From Thalassospira sp. MCCC 1A01428 (GTDB taxonomy: Bacteria > Pseudomonadota > Alphaproteobacteria > Rhodospirillales > Thalassospiraceae): a DNA stretch of 64,000 bases. Each line of letters opens with the position of its first letter. Positions within the stretch are counted from its first letter, which is position 1. Positions 1 through 15,000 of this stretch are shown here, piece after piece. Made by a program: the position numbers and the translations under genes. The DNA is taken from NCBI RefSeq assembly GCF_002115825.1, contig NZ_JFJZ01000011.1, positions 1 through 64,000 on the forward strand, written 5' to 3'. The notes beneath the pieces were generated by a model that ran no database searches, was not told the DNA's origin, and saw nothing but the letters and a program-made list of their open reading frames with translations.

Positions 1-3000
1 CATTTCCGGCACCGCCATCAAGGGTATCATTGCCAGCATCACCTGACAGGCTGTCAGCACCATCGCCACCTTTAAGGGTGTCGTTTCCGGCACCGCCCAA
101 AAGCGTATCGGCCCCGTCGCCGCCCGACAGGGTATCGTTGCCTGCGCCGCCATCAAGCAGGTTATCGCCCGCATTGCCGGTCAAAACGTCATCTTTTGAT
201 GAACCGATCACATCCTCGATGGAGGACAGCCGGTCGGTTTCGCCGGCCCCTACCTGGGCCGAGCCCGAGGCAAGGTTAACCGTTACGCCACTGCCAGATG
301 TGCTGTAATCAGCGGTATCGCGCCCTTCGCCACCGATCAGCGTGTCGTTGCCTGCACCACCCGAAAGGGTGTCATCACCCGCACCGCCGTTCAGAACATT
401 GGCCGATGCGTTACCGTTAATCGTATCGTTAAAGTCCGAACCGACAACATTTTCAACATATTGCAACACATCGTTGCCCGCACCACCGGTGGCGGTATTG
501 GCCGACAAGTCAACATTTACACCCGAAATGGCATCATCAAACAGCACGGTATCAACATCACCGCCGCCATAAATGGTGTCATCACCCAGGCCACCGCGCA
601 GGGTGTCGGCACCCACGCCGCCAATCAGGTAATCATTGCCCGATGCACCATCCAGCATGTCGTTGCCTGACCCGCCATCCAGCGTATCGTTCCCGGCACC
701 ACCATACAGATTGTCAAAACCATTACCGCCCAGAAGGGTATCGTTACCGGCATTGGCCCACAGGGTGTCGTTGCCATTACCGCCATCAATAACGACATCG
801 CCATAGGTCAAATGGTCACTGGTCAAATCGACCACGTCATTACCATTACCTGCGGCGATGGTTTCAATACCGTCAATCTGGGCACCTGCCGGTGCCTCGG
901 TTACCGCATCAAAACGAATGGACCGCAGGAAATAATCGCTGCTGTCGCTGCCCTGTGCGCCATTGCCATAAGGTTCGGCCGCAAAGGACAGGTAACGGAA
1001 GGAAACCGGGTTACCGCTGGCATCCAGCACGGAAATTTCGGCTGTGCCAACATCGCCGCTGGTGTAATCGATGGTATCCGCGTTCAAATCGCCCGTCGCA
1101 ACAAGGTTGCCATCGGCATCAAATGCCTGCCAGCTGCCGGTTTCCCCACCGGATTCCCCTTTAAGCATGTTGGAAACCTGAATCGTCGCACGGACAGAAT
1201 CCGCGCCGAGATCAACAACGATGCTTTCGCTTTGTCCGGTTTGGCCGTTATGGTTGATCTGACTGCTCGCCGGGCTGCCACCATTATTGCCAATGCCGTT
1301 GCCATCATAGGAAATGGTGTCTGTCCCGGCGCCCAGGTTCAGCTTGCCGTTTTCATCGGTCACTGAAACCCCGAAATCATAGGCATAAAGCCCGGCACCG
1401 GACCATGCCGATTGCACCTGATCAGGGGTGGACTGATTGGTCAGGCCAAAGCTGCGGGTTTCGGTGGTACCTTCACCGCCCAGCCCCAATTTACCACCAT
1501 CAAGCACCAGCGCATCATTACCGTCCGACAATTGCAGCGTATCGTTGCCATCGCCACCGATAAAGCTGTCGGCCGAAATGGCATGGTTGCCAATATCGGC
1601 GACATCACCAGTGCCACTGACACCCGGGCTGCCCTCATTTTGCGTGGTTGTGCCGGCGTCAGCCTGATCATCGGCATTAAATTGCAACACATCATCGCCC
1701 GCACCACCGTCGAGCTGATCAGTCCCGTCGCCGCCGCCCAGCGTATCGTTGCCATTACCGCCCGCAAGGCTGTCATCACCGGCACCACCGGCAAGGCTGT
1801 CATCGCCAGCGCCACCGGCAAGGGTATCGTTACCGGCATCGCCACCCAGGCTGTCATTGCCATCGCCACCCAAAACCGTGTCATCCCCGGTGCCGCCCGA
1901 TAACGTATCATTGCCGCCATCGCCCGACAGGGTATCGTCACCGGCACCACCGGCAATAGTGTCGTTGCCATCCAGCCCGTCTATTTCATCGTCGCCCTCG
2001 CCCCCGGCAAGGTTGTCGTCATAGGCAGTGCCACCATCGGCAACACCGACAAAATCATCTGCGCCCAACGTGCCAAGCGGAACGCCCTGAAGCGTAACTG
2101 TACCACCGGCAGGCAGGTTGATAATGGTGTTGCCATGGCCGTCATCAACCATCTGTTCGCGCAATTGCGTCCAGCTGATATAGCCGCTATCGGGCAGGGA
2201 AATGGTATCCTGACCATGGGTGAAGTCGGTTACCACATCATCATCAACACCATCGGCAAAACGGAACACATCATTGCCGGCACCACCGGTTAATGTATCG
2301 TCCCCAATGCCGCCATCAAGCAGATCATTGCCCGCACCACCGGCCAGCGAATTGTCACCATTGCTGCCCAGCAAGGTATCGTTCGAAGCCCCGCCAACCA
2401 CATTTTCAAAACCGGAAACAGTATCATTACCGGTGGAACCGCTGCTGGCGGTACCTGCGGCCAGATCAACTGTAACAGCGCCAATGGCGCGGCTCATATC
2501 CAGGGTGTCGATCCCGGCATCGCCATTTAAAATGTCATCGCCTGCACCGGCATAAACCCAGTCATCGCCGGTTCCGGCATCAATGCTGTCATTGCCCGCG
2601 GCCCCATCGAGCACATCGTTACCGCTGCCGCCCAACAAATGGTCGGCCCCGGCACCGCCGGTCACCACGTCATGCCCGGCCCCACCGTCAAGGCGGTTGC
2701 CAACATCATTGCCTGTAATGAAATCACGCCCGGAACCACCGGTGACATTTTCAATACCGCTTAGGGTATCGTGCCCGGTTTGCGCCGAAACAGCTGTGCC
2801 GTCCTGCAGGTTAACCGTCGCGCCCGATTGCGCCTGCGACATATCAAGCGTGTCAAACCCGCCATCGCCCGCCAGCACATCGTCACCCGCACCAGCCAGC
2901 AATGTATCGTTGCCATCACCGGCCGAAACGATGTCATTGCCCGCACCATCGGCAATCACGTCATTTCCGGCACCGCCCGAAAGGCTGTCGTTCCCGGCTC

Positions 3001-6000
3001 CACCGTCCAGCGTATCGTTGCCTTCGCCACCGGCAAGGCTGTCATTTCCGTCACCACCGGCAAGGGTATCATTGCCGGTACCACCATCAATAACGTCGTC
3101 GCCGGTGCCGCCATCAAGGCGGTCATTCCCGGCACCACCGGAAATATCGTCGTTCCCGGCTCCACCATGCACGGCATCATTGCCATCACCGGCGACAATG
3201 GTGTCGTTGCCCTGACTGGTCCAAAGGGTATCGTCGCCGCTGCCACCATCAACCGTGACATCGCCATAACCAAACCGGGTTGATGTTAAATCGACAACGT
3301 CGTCGCCTGCACCGGTATTGATAACCTCAACGTCAACAATACCCGGCGTACCAGTGCTGGTACTGGCATGATTATCATCAAGAATAACGGCGTCCTTGCC
3401 ATTGGTCCCTTGCAGGGTATCAATGCCATCGCCGCCATCAAACACATCGTCGCTAAGCCCGGCACCATTCAGCGATGCCACATCGCCGGTACCGGCAACG
3501 CCGGGGCTGCCAACATTGTTGGTACTGTCTGTGGTCGTGCCAGTCTGGTCAGCTTCAAAATGCAGGGTATCGTTGCCAGCACCGCCCAATACGGTATCGC
3601 GGCCTTCGCCGCCGCCCAGTGTGTCCTCGCCATCGCCGCCCGAAATCACATCATCGCCACTGCCGCCATCGATGGTGTCATTGCCATCACCACCGCCCAG
3701 CGTATCGGCACCATCACCGCCACCAAGGCTGTCATCGCCCGCACCGCCATCAAGGCTGTCGTCTCCGGCACCACCGCCCAGCGTGTCGTTGCCGTCGCCG
3801 CCGGTCAGGGTATCGTTACCGGCACCGGCATCAATCGTGTCGTCGCCATCACCACCGCCGAGGGTATCGTCACCATCGGTGGCAACATTTTCCACACCAT
3901 CGAAGGCATCGGCATTCAAATCGGCAAGGGCCACACCGGTCAGGGTAATCGTTCCACCCTGCGGCAGGGTAATGACGGCATCGCCATTGTCGTTCTCACC
4001 CAGATAGGGCTGCAACAAGGTCCAGCTTGAAACATTGACATCAGGCAGGGAAATAACGTCTTCGCCAACGGTAAAGCCGTTTACCACATCATGGTCTGTG
4101 CCATCGGCAAAGACCAGCGTGTCGGACCCGGCCCCGCCATCGATAATGTCATTGCCTGCACCGGCGTTAATCACATCATTGCCAGCACCACCCGAAAGGC
4201 TGTCGTCGCCAACCCCACCCAAAAGCGTATCAGCCCCGTCGCCACCGCTGATCAGGTCGTTACCTGCGCCGCCGTCAAGCACATCATCTCCGGCACCACC
4301 CGAAAGGGTATCAACGCCGTCGCCACCAGAAAGCTGGTCGTCGCCTGTGCCACCATCGAGAATGTCGTTCCCGTCGCCGCCCGAAAGCGTATCGGCACCG
4401 TCACCACCCGAAAGCTGATCATTGCCTGCGCCACCGTCAAGAACATCATTTCCGGCACCGCCCAACAAGGTATCATTGCCCAGACCGCCCAGCAGGCTAT
4501 CATTGCCATCATTACCGGACAAAAGATCGTCGCCAGCGCCGCCATCAAGAATATCGTTGCCTGCGCCGCCATCAACCGTATCGTTTCCGGCCCCGGCAGC
4601 AACGCTGTCATTGCCTGCATCGGCATTAATAACGTTATCACCCTCCGACCCGGCGATCGTATCATCCCCGGCAGAGCCAATAACGTTTTCAAAGCCCGAA
4701 AGGGTATCTGTGCCGCTGGCATCGCCCGTCGCTGTTCCGGCGGACAAATCAACATGGGCCTGACCGGCACCGGTCATATCAAGGGTATCGGTGCCGTCCC
4801 CGCCAATAAGCAGGTCATCACCGGCACCAGCCACAACCGTATCATCGCCCGCACCGGCATCAATCACGTCGTTACCGGCACCGCCGTCTATCACGTCATT
4901 GCCTGCCAGCCCGGCAAGGCTGTTGGCCCCGTCATTACCGGTCAGAGTATCGTTGCCCGCCGAGCCGCTAACATTTTCAATCCCGGAAAGCTGATCCGTG
5001 CCGGTCGCCCCCGAAGATGCGGTGCCCGTTGCCAGGTTTACCGTCGCCCCGTTGGCCGAAGCCATATCCAGCGTATCGGTGCCATCACCGCCCACAAGGG
5101 TATCATTGCCGGAACTGGCAACCAGCGTGTCGTTTCCGGCACCGCCGTCAACCACGTCGTTGCCCGCGCCGCCATTCAGGGCGTCGTTACCCGCGCCGCC
5201 CAACAAGGTATCGTTGCCCGCATTGGCCCACAACGTATCATCGCCCGCACCACCATCAAGTGTGGTGTCGCCATAGGCATATTTACCGCTGGTCAGATCA
5301 ACAACGTCGTTGCCATCGCCAGCATCGATCACTTCAATATCGCTAAGCGCCGGGGCATCGCTGCCACCGGCATGATCGCCATCGAGAATAATGGCATCAT
5401 CGCCCGATGTGCCCAGCAAGGTATCCGTGCCGCTGCCGCCATCAAAGCTGTCGTTGCTTAATCCTTTGCCATCGAGGTCGGCAATCGCGCCGGTGCCCGG
5501 CATGCCGGGGCTTCCGGCATGGTCGGTCTGATCGCCCGTTTGGCCCTGTCTGTCGCCTTCAAACTGCAATACATCGTCGCCAGCCCCGCCCGAAAGGGTA
5601 TCGGTGCCGGTGCCGCCGCTCAGATGGTCGTCATCGTCGCCGCCATCAAGCACATCGTCGCCGCTGCCGCCATCGATGGTGTCATTGCCAGTTCCCCCGG
5701 CAACAGTATCGTTACCCGCACCCACGCTAACCGTGTCGTTACCGCCAATGGTGTCAAAGTTGTCGTCGCCGTCGGTGCCCGTCAGGGTATCGTCACCCGG
5801 TGTGCCAACATTTTGCACCCCGTCAAACTGGTCGGGGCCAAGCTGGTCAACCGCAACACCCTGCAAGGTTACCGTGCCGCCTTGCGGCAGGTTAATCACA
5901 GCATCACCCGCATCATTGCTGCCCAAAAGCGGCTGCAAATCGGTCCAGGTGGTAATGTTACTGTCGGGCAGTGAAATAACATCCTGCCCCGGGGTAAAGT

Positions 6001-9000
6001 CGGTCACCACATCGTGGTCGGTGCCATCGGCAAAGACAAATGTGTCGTTGCCGGAACCACCCGACACCACATCATTGCCTAATCCGGCATCGATAATATC
6101 GTTTCCGGCCCCACCGATCAGCACATCATCGCCAGCCCCACCGGCAATCATGTCGTTACCCGCACCACCATCAATGGTGTTGGCCCCGGTATCGCCTGTT
6201 AACTGGTCGTTTGCACCCGACCCGGTAATATTTTCAAAGCCGTTAATGATGTCAGAGCCGGTCTGCTCACCGCTGGCCGTGCCCGCTGCAAGGTCAACAT
6301 CAACGCCGCCTGTCATGCCGGAAAGATCAAGCGTATCGGTGCCATCGCCGCCTTCAAGGGTATCGTTCCCCGCGTCCATTGCCACGGTATCATCGCCGCT
6401 TCCGGCAATTACATGGTCATCCCCGGCACCGGCCGAAATGGTATCGTTACCCGCACCGGTATCAATCAGGTTGGCCTCATCATTACCAATAACGGTGTCG
6501 TCACCCTCGGTCCCAATAACGTTTTCAAACCCGTCAATACTGTCGGTTCCTGTCGCATCTGATGTCGCTGTGCCATTGGCAAGGTCAATTTGCGCGCCAT
6601 TGGCTCCGGCCAAATCAAGGGTATCGGTGCCAGCGCCACCCAACAAAACATCGTCGCCCGCACCAGCACGCACAACGTCATCGCCGGCACCACCGTCGAT
6701 CACGTCATTGCCAGCACCCCCGTCGAGCACATCATTGCCATCACCGCCCGAAAGCGTGTCGGCATCCGCACCGCCCGAAAGGCTGTCATCACCCGCACCA
6801 CCCAGCAAGGTATCGGCACCGGCGCCACCGTCGATCACATCGTTGCCAGTTCCCCCGTCAAGCACATCGTTGCCAGAACCGCCAAAAAGCGTGTCGGCAT
6901 CCGCACCGCCCGAAAGGCTGTCGTCCCCCGCCCCCCCCAGCAAGGTATCGACACCGTCGCCGCCATCGATCACGTCGTTGCCAGCACCCCCGTCAAGCAC
7001 GTCATTACCGTCACCGCCCGAAAGCGTGTCGGCATCCGCACCGCCCGAAAGGCTGTCATCCCCGGCACCACCCAGCAAGGTATCGGCACCGGCGCCGCCA
7101 TCGATCACATCATTGCCATCGCCACCATCAATGGTGTCGTTGCCTGCGCCAGCACGAATGTTGTCATCCCCGGCACCGCCGGAAATAACATCGTTGCCAT
7201 CATTGGCCCACAAGGTATCGTTGCCGTCGCCACCATCAATGGTGACATCGCCATAGCTGAATTTTTCGCTGGTCAGGTCAACAACATCATCGCCGCCACC
7301 GGCCTGAATGTTTTCAATATCGACAAGTGATGGCTGGTCCGCCCCGCCATTGGCATGGTCATGATCCAGAATAATGGCGTCATCGCCATCGCCCGCCACC
7401 AGCGTATCAACGCCAGAACCGCCCACAAAACTGTCCGATGACAGGTTTTTGCCGGAAATATCGGCTATTTCACCGGTTCCAGCACTGGTTGGGCTGCCAA
7501 CATTGTCGGTCGTGTCGCTGGTATCGGCGATGCTGTCGGTTTCAAAATGCAGCACATCATCACCTGCACCGCCATCGATCAGGTCCGCGCCCAGCCCACC
7601 GGCCAGCGTATCGTTACCATCGCGGCCAAACAGGCTGTCATCACCCGCACCGCCAACAAGAATATTATCGCCATCCGAACCGGCCAGCGTATCGTTGCCA
7701 GCACCGCCGGTGACACCTTCAATATCGATCAGGCTGTCATTGCCTTGTGCGCTTTGCGCCGTACCATCGGCAAGGTCAACCGTAACCGATGTATCACGGT
7801 CGCTGTAATCGGCCATATCGGTGCCCGCACCACCGGCCAGCGTATCATTCCCGGCACCAGCTTGCAGGGTATCGTTACCTTCGCCGCCCAGAACGGTATC
7901 GTTCCCCGCCCCGCCAGCCAGCACATCATCCCCGGCACCGCCCGAAATAATATTGTCCTGTGCGTTGCCGGTTATGGTGTCGTCAAAGGCAGAACCTTCA
8001 ACATTTTCAAACCCGGAAATAACATCGTTGCCCGCAGCACCACCAGCCGTGCCCGATGCAAGGTCAACATCAACCCCGCCATTCGCATCTTCATAAGACA
8101 GGGTATCATTGCCAATGCCGCCAATCAGGGTGTCATCGCCGCCAGCACCCAAAATGGTATCGTCACCCGCTCCGCCATCCAGAATATTGACGTTTTCATC
8201 GCCAATCAAAACATCATTGCCGTTGCCGCCTGTGGCATTTTCAATGCTATCAAGCACATCATTGCCTGCGGCACCAGTCGCCGTTCCGGCACCAAGATCA
8301 ACCGTCACACCGGTGTTGGTATCACCGTAATCAACCGTATCATTGCCATCGCCACCGCGCAGGGTATCATCTCCCGCACCACCAATCAGGGTGTCATCGC
8401 CAGCACCGGCATTGATCACGTCATCGCCGTTCTTACCATCGATAATATCGTTGCCATCCAGCGCATTGATTTCATCATCAAGCTGGCTGCCATTCAGGAT
8501 ATCGTCGTTTTCCGTGCCTTCTATGGTGACATAGCCATAGAAATTGCCCGGCCCGAGGTCGTTGATATCAACACCTTCCAGCGTCAGGCTTTCACCCGGT
8601 GCCAGCGAAATAACCACATTGCCCGACGCATCGTTAAACATGCGGTCTGACAAATCTTCATAGGTTTCAATACCATAGGCCGATAGATCGATTTTATCAT
8701 GTTCGGGGTCAAAATCGGTCACATTGTCGCTGCCACCGCCCGGTTTAACGACAACCATATCGTCGCCATCACCGGTGATAATCACGTCATCTGACGCCCC
8801 GCCCATCAGGGTGTCATTGCCCGATCCGCCATCCAGCGTGCTAACACCATCGCTGCCAATCAGGGTGTCGGCATAATCGGTGCCAATAACATGTTCGATA
8901 TTGCGCACAATATCGTTGCCAGCGGCCCCACTGGCATACTGGTTCACCAGATCGACAACAACCGGGCCATCAACTTCGGAATAATCGGCTACGTCGTGGT

Positions 9001-12000
9001 TACCATCGCCACCATCAATGATGTCGTCGCCCGCATCACCATAAATCCAGTCCTGCCCGGCATTACCCTGCAACACATCGTCGCCTTCGCCGCCGCGCAG
9101 GGTATCGTTACCCTCGCCGGCATCAATGGCATCGTCGCCTGATCCGCCCAAAATGGTATCATTCCCGGCACCGGCATTAATATCATCAGCACCGGAACCG
9201 GCATCAATCACATCATCGCCAGCACCCGTATCAATGGCATCATTCCCGCCGCCGGCAGCAACGGTGTTATTTGCAGCACTGCCCTTGATCACGTCGTTAA
9301 AATCCGACCCGATCACGTTTTCAATGCTGTTAAGGCTATCGGTGCCCTGGCCCGTTGCAGTACCGTTTTCAAGGTCAATATGCGTGCCGGTTGCCGCGGA
9401 TGAATAATCAACAGTGTCGTTGCCATCACCGCCCAGCAGGGTATCGTCACCTTCCCCGCCTTCAAAAATGTCATCCCCTGAAAGGCCGGTTAACACGTTG
9501 TTGCCATTATCGCCACGCAACACATCGTCAAACAGGGTACCGGTCACATTTTCGATACCATCAAGCGTATCGTCGCCATCCCCACCGATAACGGTATTTT
9601 GCGACAAATCAGCCGAAATACCACTACCTTCGTTGGAATAATCAGCGGTATCAACCCCGTCACCGCCGCGCAAATCATCGCGGCCCTGACCACCAATAAG
9701 GGTGTCATCGCCTGAACCACCATCCAGCGTATCGTTACCGGCGCCGCCAATCACACGGTCATCGCCCAGCCCTGCTGAAACGGTATCATCGCCGTCAAGG
9801 GCATTGATAATATCGTTGCCACTGGTGCCGGTCAGCTCATCGGCATTTTCCGTCCCCAGTTGGGCATCAACGCCCTTGAAGTTATCCACACTCAAATTCG
9901 CGGGATTAACATTTAAAAGCGTGATGCTGTCAGTGCCATTCAGGCTGATCGTCAAATTGCCATTGGCATCGGTGCCAAACATCGATTTCAAGGCATCATA
10001 GCCGCCAATATTAAAGGCGGTCAGGTCGATCACGTCGCCGCTGGCCTGAAAATCGGTAATGGTGTCATTACCATCGCCGGGGTTAAACACAACCGTGTCA
10101 TTCCCCGCGCCCAGCGTTAAGCGGTCATTGCCGCTGCCTGCATCGAACCAGTCATTCCCCGCACCACCAACAAAGGTGTCGCTGCCGCTACTGCCGATAA
10201 AGCTGTCGGCGGAATCTGTGCCTTCAACAATTTCAACATTGGTCAGGGTATCGGTACCGGCACCGCTGCCACTTACCGTTCCGGCTGCCATATCAACGGT
10301 GACAGAACCGTCAACATTACGATAGGACGCAGTATCAATACCGGCCCCGCCGTCGATCTGGTCATCACCCGCACCAGCCATAATGATATTGGCCCCGGCA
10401 TCGCCGGTAATAATGTCGTTTCCTGCGCCCGTGGTGATATTTTCAATATTTACCAGGCTATCGGTTTCGCCATTGATGGTGACAGTGCCTTGCGCCAGAT
10501 CAACCACCTGGTCGCCACCCTGCGCCGATGTATCGACGGTATCAATCCCGGCACCGCCATCAAGCGTGTCAACACCAGCACCACCCGAAAGCGTATCATC
10601 GCCAGTACCGCCCAACAGCACATCGTTACCCGCACCACCTGCCAGCACATCGTTGCCTGCTGCACCATTCAGAATATTGTTGCCATCATCGCCGGTCAAA
10701 ACATCGTCTGAACCGGAACCGGTAATATTTTCAACATTCGTCAGCGTATCGGCATCACCGCCGCTGACCTTTCCCGTCATAAGATTGGCATTTACGCCAG
10801 ATGTGGCGGTGTCATAGCTAACGGTATCAATGCCGTCGCCGCCGTCAATTACATCGGCCCCGGCACCGCCACGGATATAATCGTCGCCCGCATCACCAAA
10901 CAGCGAATCATCGCCATCACCACCCAAAATGGTGTCATTTCCCGCCCCGGCATGCAGAATATCGGCATCATTGCTGCCCGTCAGGGTATCGGCATAATCC
11001 GAACCAACAACTTCCTCAATCCCGGAAAAACGGTCCTGGCCAATATCGCCACCGCTGGCGGTTGCCGCACCGACATCAATGGTCAAGCCACCATTTGCCG
11101 TGCTGTAATCAAGAACATCCTGACCGGCACCGCCAATATAAACGTCGTCGCCCGCTTCGCCGAGGAAGTGATCGTCCCCAGCCCCGCCATCGAGAATATC
11201 GTTGCCTTCCCCGCCGGTCAGGGTGTCATCCCCTGCCCCGCCCGTCAGCACGTTATTGGCGCTGTTGCCGAAAATAGTATCGTTAAAGGCTGACCCGGTA
11301 ACATTTTCAAACCCGGAAACGGTGTCGTTTCCGTCTGCACCGCTGGCAACACCTTGTGCCAGGTCAATGGTGACGTCTCCGGTGGCTTCGCTGTAATCGA
11401 GCGTATCGGTGCCTGCACCGCCCGCCAGAATATCATTTCCAGCACCCCCGCTAACCACGTCGTTTCCGGCACCGGCATCAATCACGTCATCGCCAGCCCC
11501 GCCCGACACCGTGTCATTGCCACCAAGGGCATTAATGGTATCGTTACCGGCACCGCCGCGCATAATATTATCGACACTGCTACCCGACAAATGGTCATCA
11601 AAATTGGTGCCGGTTACATTTTCAATGCTTTCAAGGGTTTGATTGCCCAAATCACCTGTCGCGGTGCCATCGGCCAAATCGACAGTAACCGCAGCACCAA
11701 CATTGCTGAAATCAACGGTATCGGACCCGACCCCGCCCTGAAGCACATCATCGCCCGCACTGCCCAGAAAAGTATCATTGCCTGCACCGCCGACCAGGGT
11801 ATTGATGGCATCATTGCCGCCAATAATATCGTCTCGGGCCGACCCGATAACATTTTCGATGTTTGTCAGGCTGTCGGTACCACTGCTTGTTATCCCGACA
11901 CCAGTTGCGAGATTAACCGAAACCGCGTTGCCCAATTCACTGGCATAGCTAACGGTATCAACCCCGTCGCCGCCATCGATCACGTCCGAGCCGCTGCCAC

Positions 12001-15000
12001 CATCAAGCAGGTCATCCCCGGCACCACCCAGAAGGGTATCATCGCCGCCCCCACCGGAAATTGTGTCATTCCCGGCAAGACCACTTAGCGTATTGGCAAG
12101 ACTGCTGCCGACAATGGTGTCACCATATTGAGAACCACTGGCATTCTCAATGGAATCAAGGCGATCGCTCCCCATGCCGATGGCTGAGCCCTGCGCCAGA
12201 TTAATGGTCATCGCACCGTTGGCATTGACATAACTTACGGTATCAATACCGGAATCACCGCGCAGGGTGTCGTTACCTTCACTGCCAATAAAGCTGTCGT
12301 CACCCGCTCCGCCAATCAGAACGTTGTCAACACTGCTACCCGCCAGAGTGTCGGCAAACTGGCTACCATTTATATTTTCAATATCGACCAGGCTGTCATT
12401 ACCTGCCGCACCGATGGCCGTCAGATGTTCCAGATCAACATTTACCGCACCACTGGCTGTACTATAATCCGCAGTATCGGTGCCACTGCCGCCAAACAGG
12501 GTATCATCGCCAAGGCCACCGGCCAGGGTGTCGTTTCCAATACCCCCATCCAGAATATTATTGGCGCCATCGCCACGTAAAATGTCATTGCCCGATCCAC
12601 CAACGACATTTTCAATATTGGCAAGGGTATCGCTACCGGCTGCTCCGGTGGCTGTCCCTTCGCTTAAATCAACGTTAACGGTACCTGTGGCATCATCAAA
12701 ATGAACGGTATCTGTTCCTGCACCACCATCGATATAATCACTTCCCATGCCGCCGGTCAGTTGGTCATTACCATCCCCGCCCAGCAAATAATCATTACCA
12801 TCCAGGCCAATAATGGTGTCGTTGCCTTCCAGCCCCGACATGGTGTCGTCCGCTGACGTGCCGATCAGAATATCGTCGCCCGATGTCCCTGTAATATCGT
12901 GAATGCCAACAAAATTGGCGGCCGAAATATCGTCCAGACCAACACCCTGCAAGGTCATGCTGGTGCCATCACCCAGGTCAACCACCAGGTTGCCATTGGC
13001 ATCGACCGTCATATTTTCGCGCAAGCGGCCATAGGTATCGATATCAAGTTCGCCAACATCAATGCGATCAGTCGCAACGTTAAAGTCGGTAACCAGATCA
13101 TGGCCGTCACCGGCAGCAACCTTGTAAAGGTCGGCACCTTCACCGCCCGACAGGGTATCATCGCCCGCGCCACCACGCAGGGTATCATTGCCCGCACCAC
13201 CGGAAATCCGGTTAATCCCGTCATCCCCGGCTAGAATATCATCGCCGTCAGACCCGGTAATATTTTCAATACCGTCAAGCTGGTCGTTGCCTGCTGCGCC
13301 GGTGGCCGTTCCCTGCGATAAATCAACAGTAACGCCGTTGGTTCCGGCATCGGCATAACTGACGGTATCGTTGCCCTCTCCGCCCGAAATCGTATCGTCA
13401 CCCAACCCGCCAACCAGGGTATCGTCGCCGTCGAGACCGGATAATACGTCGTTCCCGGCACCGCCTTGCAAAATATTGGCCTGCCCGTCGCCCGACAGCA
13501 CATCGTCAAAATCCGAACCGGTCAGATTTTCAATATTGGCAAGGCTATCGCTACCATCAATGCCTGTTGCCTGCCCTGTGGTCAGATCCGCATTGACGCC
13601 CCCCGTGACATCATCAAAGGCAACAGTATCATTTCCGGCACCGCCATCAATGGTGTCATCACCTGAACCGCCGCGCAGCAAATCATCGCCATCGCCACCG
13701 GCAATAATGTCATCTCCGGCCCCGCCGGAAATCAGGTCATTATCTGCCCCGCCATCAAGAATGTCGTTACCGGTCCCACCATCAAGGCTGTCGGCCCCGG
13801 CACCGCCGGAAAGAACGTCATCACCGCCCGCGCCTGCCAGCACGTCATTGCCGCCATTGCCGCTCAGGCTGTTATCGGCCGCATCACCGATAAGTGTATC
13901 GGCAAAGCCGGATCCGTTAATATCTTCAATCGATGTCAGGTGGTCGGTTTCACCACCGGATTGTGTTGCGATACCATTTTCAAGGTCAACAACCACGCCC
14001 CGGGTGTCGGCATAATCCGCCATATCCCGACCAGCACCACCATCAAGGCTGTCATCCCCGGCACCGCCAATCAGCGTGTCATTACCTGCCCCGGCCAAAA
14101 TAACGTCATCGCCGCCACCGCCTGAAATCACATCATCGCCCGCCAGGCCGTCAATCATTTCGGCAAAATCGGTCCCGGTGATCCGGTCAGCATTTTCGGT
14201 GGCGCCCAACGAGGATATATCGTTAAAATTCGCCGCCGTCAGGGCGTCGGGCGAAACCCCCGTCAGGGTCAGTTCCTGGCCGTTAAGACGAATGACGGCA
14301 TCACCCGCATCGTTGCTGCCAATGGCAAGGCGCAAGGCTTCCCAATTGGGAACATCAAAGCCCGACAGGTCAATAAAGTCGGCTGCCGGGTCAAAATCGG
14401 TGATGGTATCGTTGCCCTGATCGGCCCCGAAGACAAACTGGTCAGCCCCCCCGCCACCGGTTAAAACGTCATTGCCCGCACCGCCATTTAAAATATCGTC
14501 GCCTGCGCCACCCAAAAGGGTGTCAGTGCCGCCGCCGCCCGACAGCACATCATTACCCGCCCCGCCTGACAGAGTATTGGAACTATCATTCCCAAGAAGG
14601 GTATCATCACCCACACCACCGGTAACGTTTTCAATGCCTTGCAAAATATCACTGCCAGCGGCGCCTTCAGCAGTACCCGCGGCCAGATCAACCGTTACCG
14701 CCCCGTCAGCATCACTATAATCGGCAGTGTCATTACCCGCGCCACCTCGCAGCAGGTCATCGCCCGCGCCACCATGCAGGATGTCATTGCCGCCATTACC
14801 CGACAAAGTATTGTCACCGGCATCGCCCGCCAAGACATCGTTAAAATTCGATCCTTCAAGATTTTCGATACCATTCAGGCTGTCATTACCCGCGGCACCT
14901 ATGGCTGTACCCTGGCTCAGATCGGCATTCACACCACCGGTCGCATCGCCATAACTTGCGGTGTCGGTGCCTTCGCCGCCTTCAAGCACATCATTTCCGG

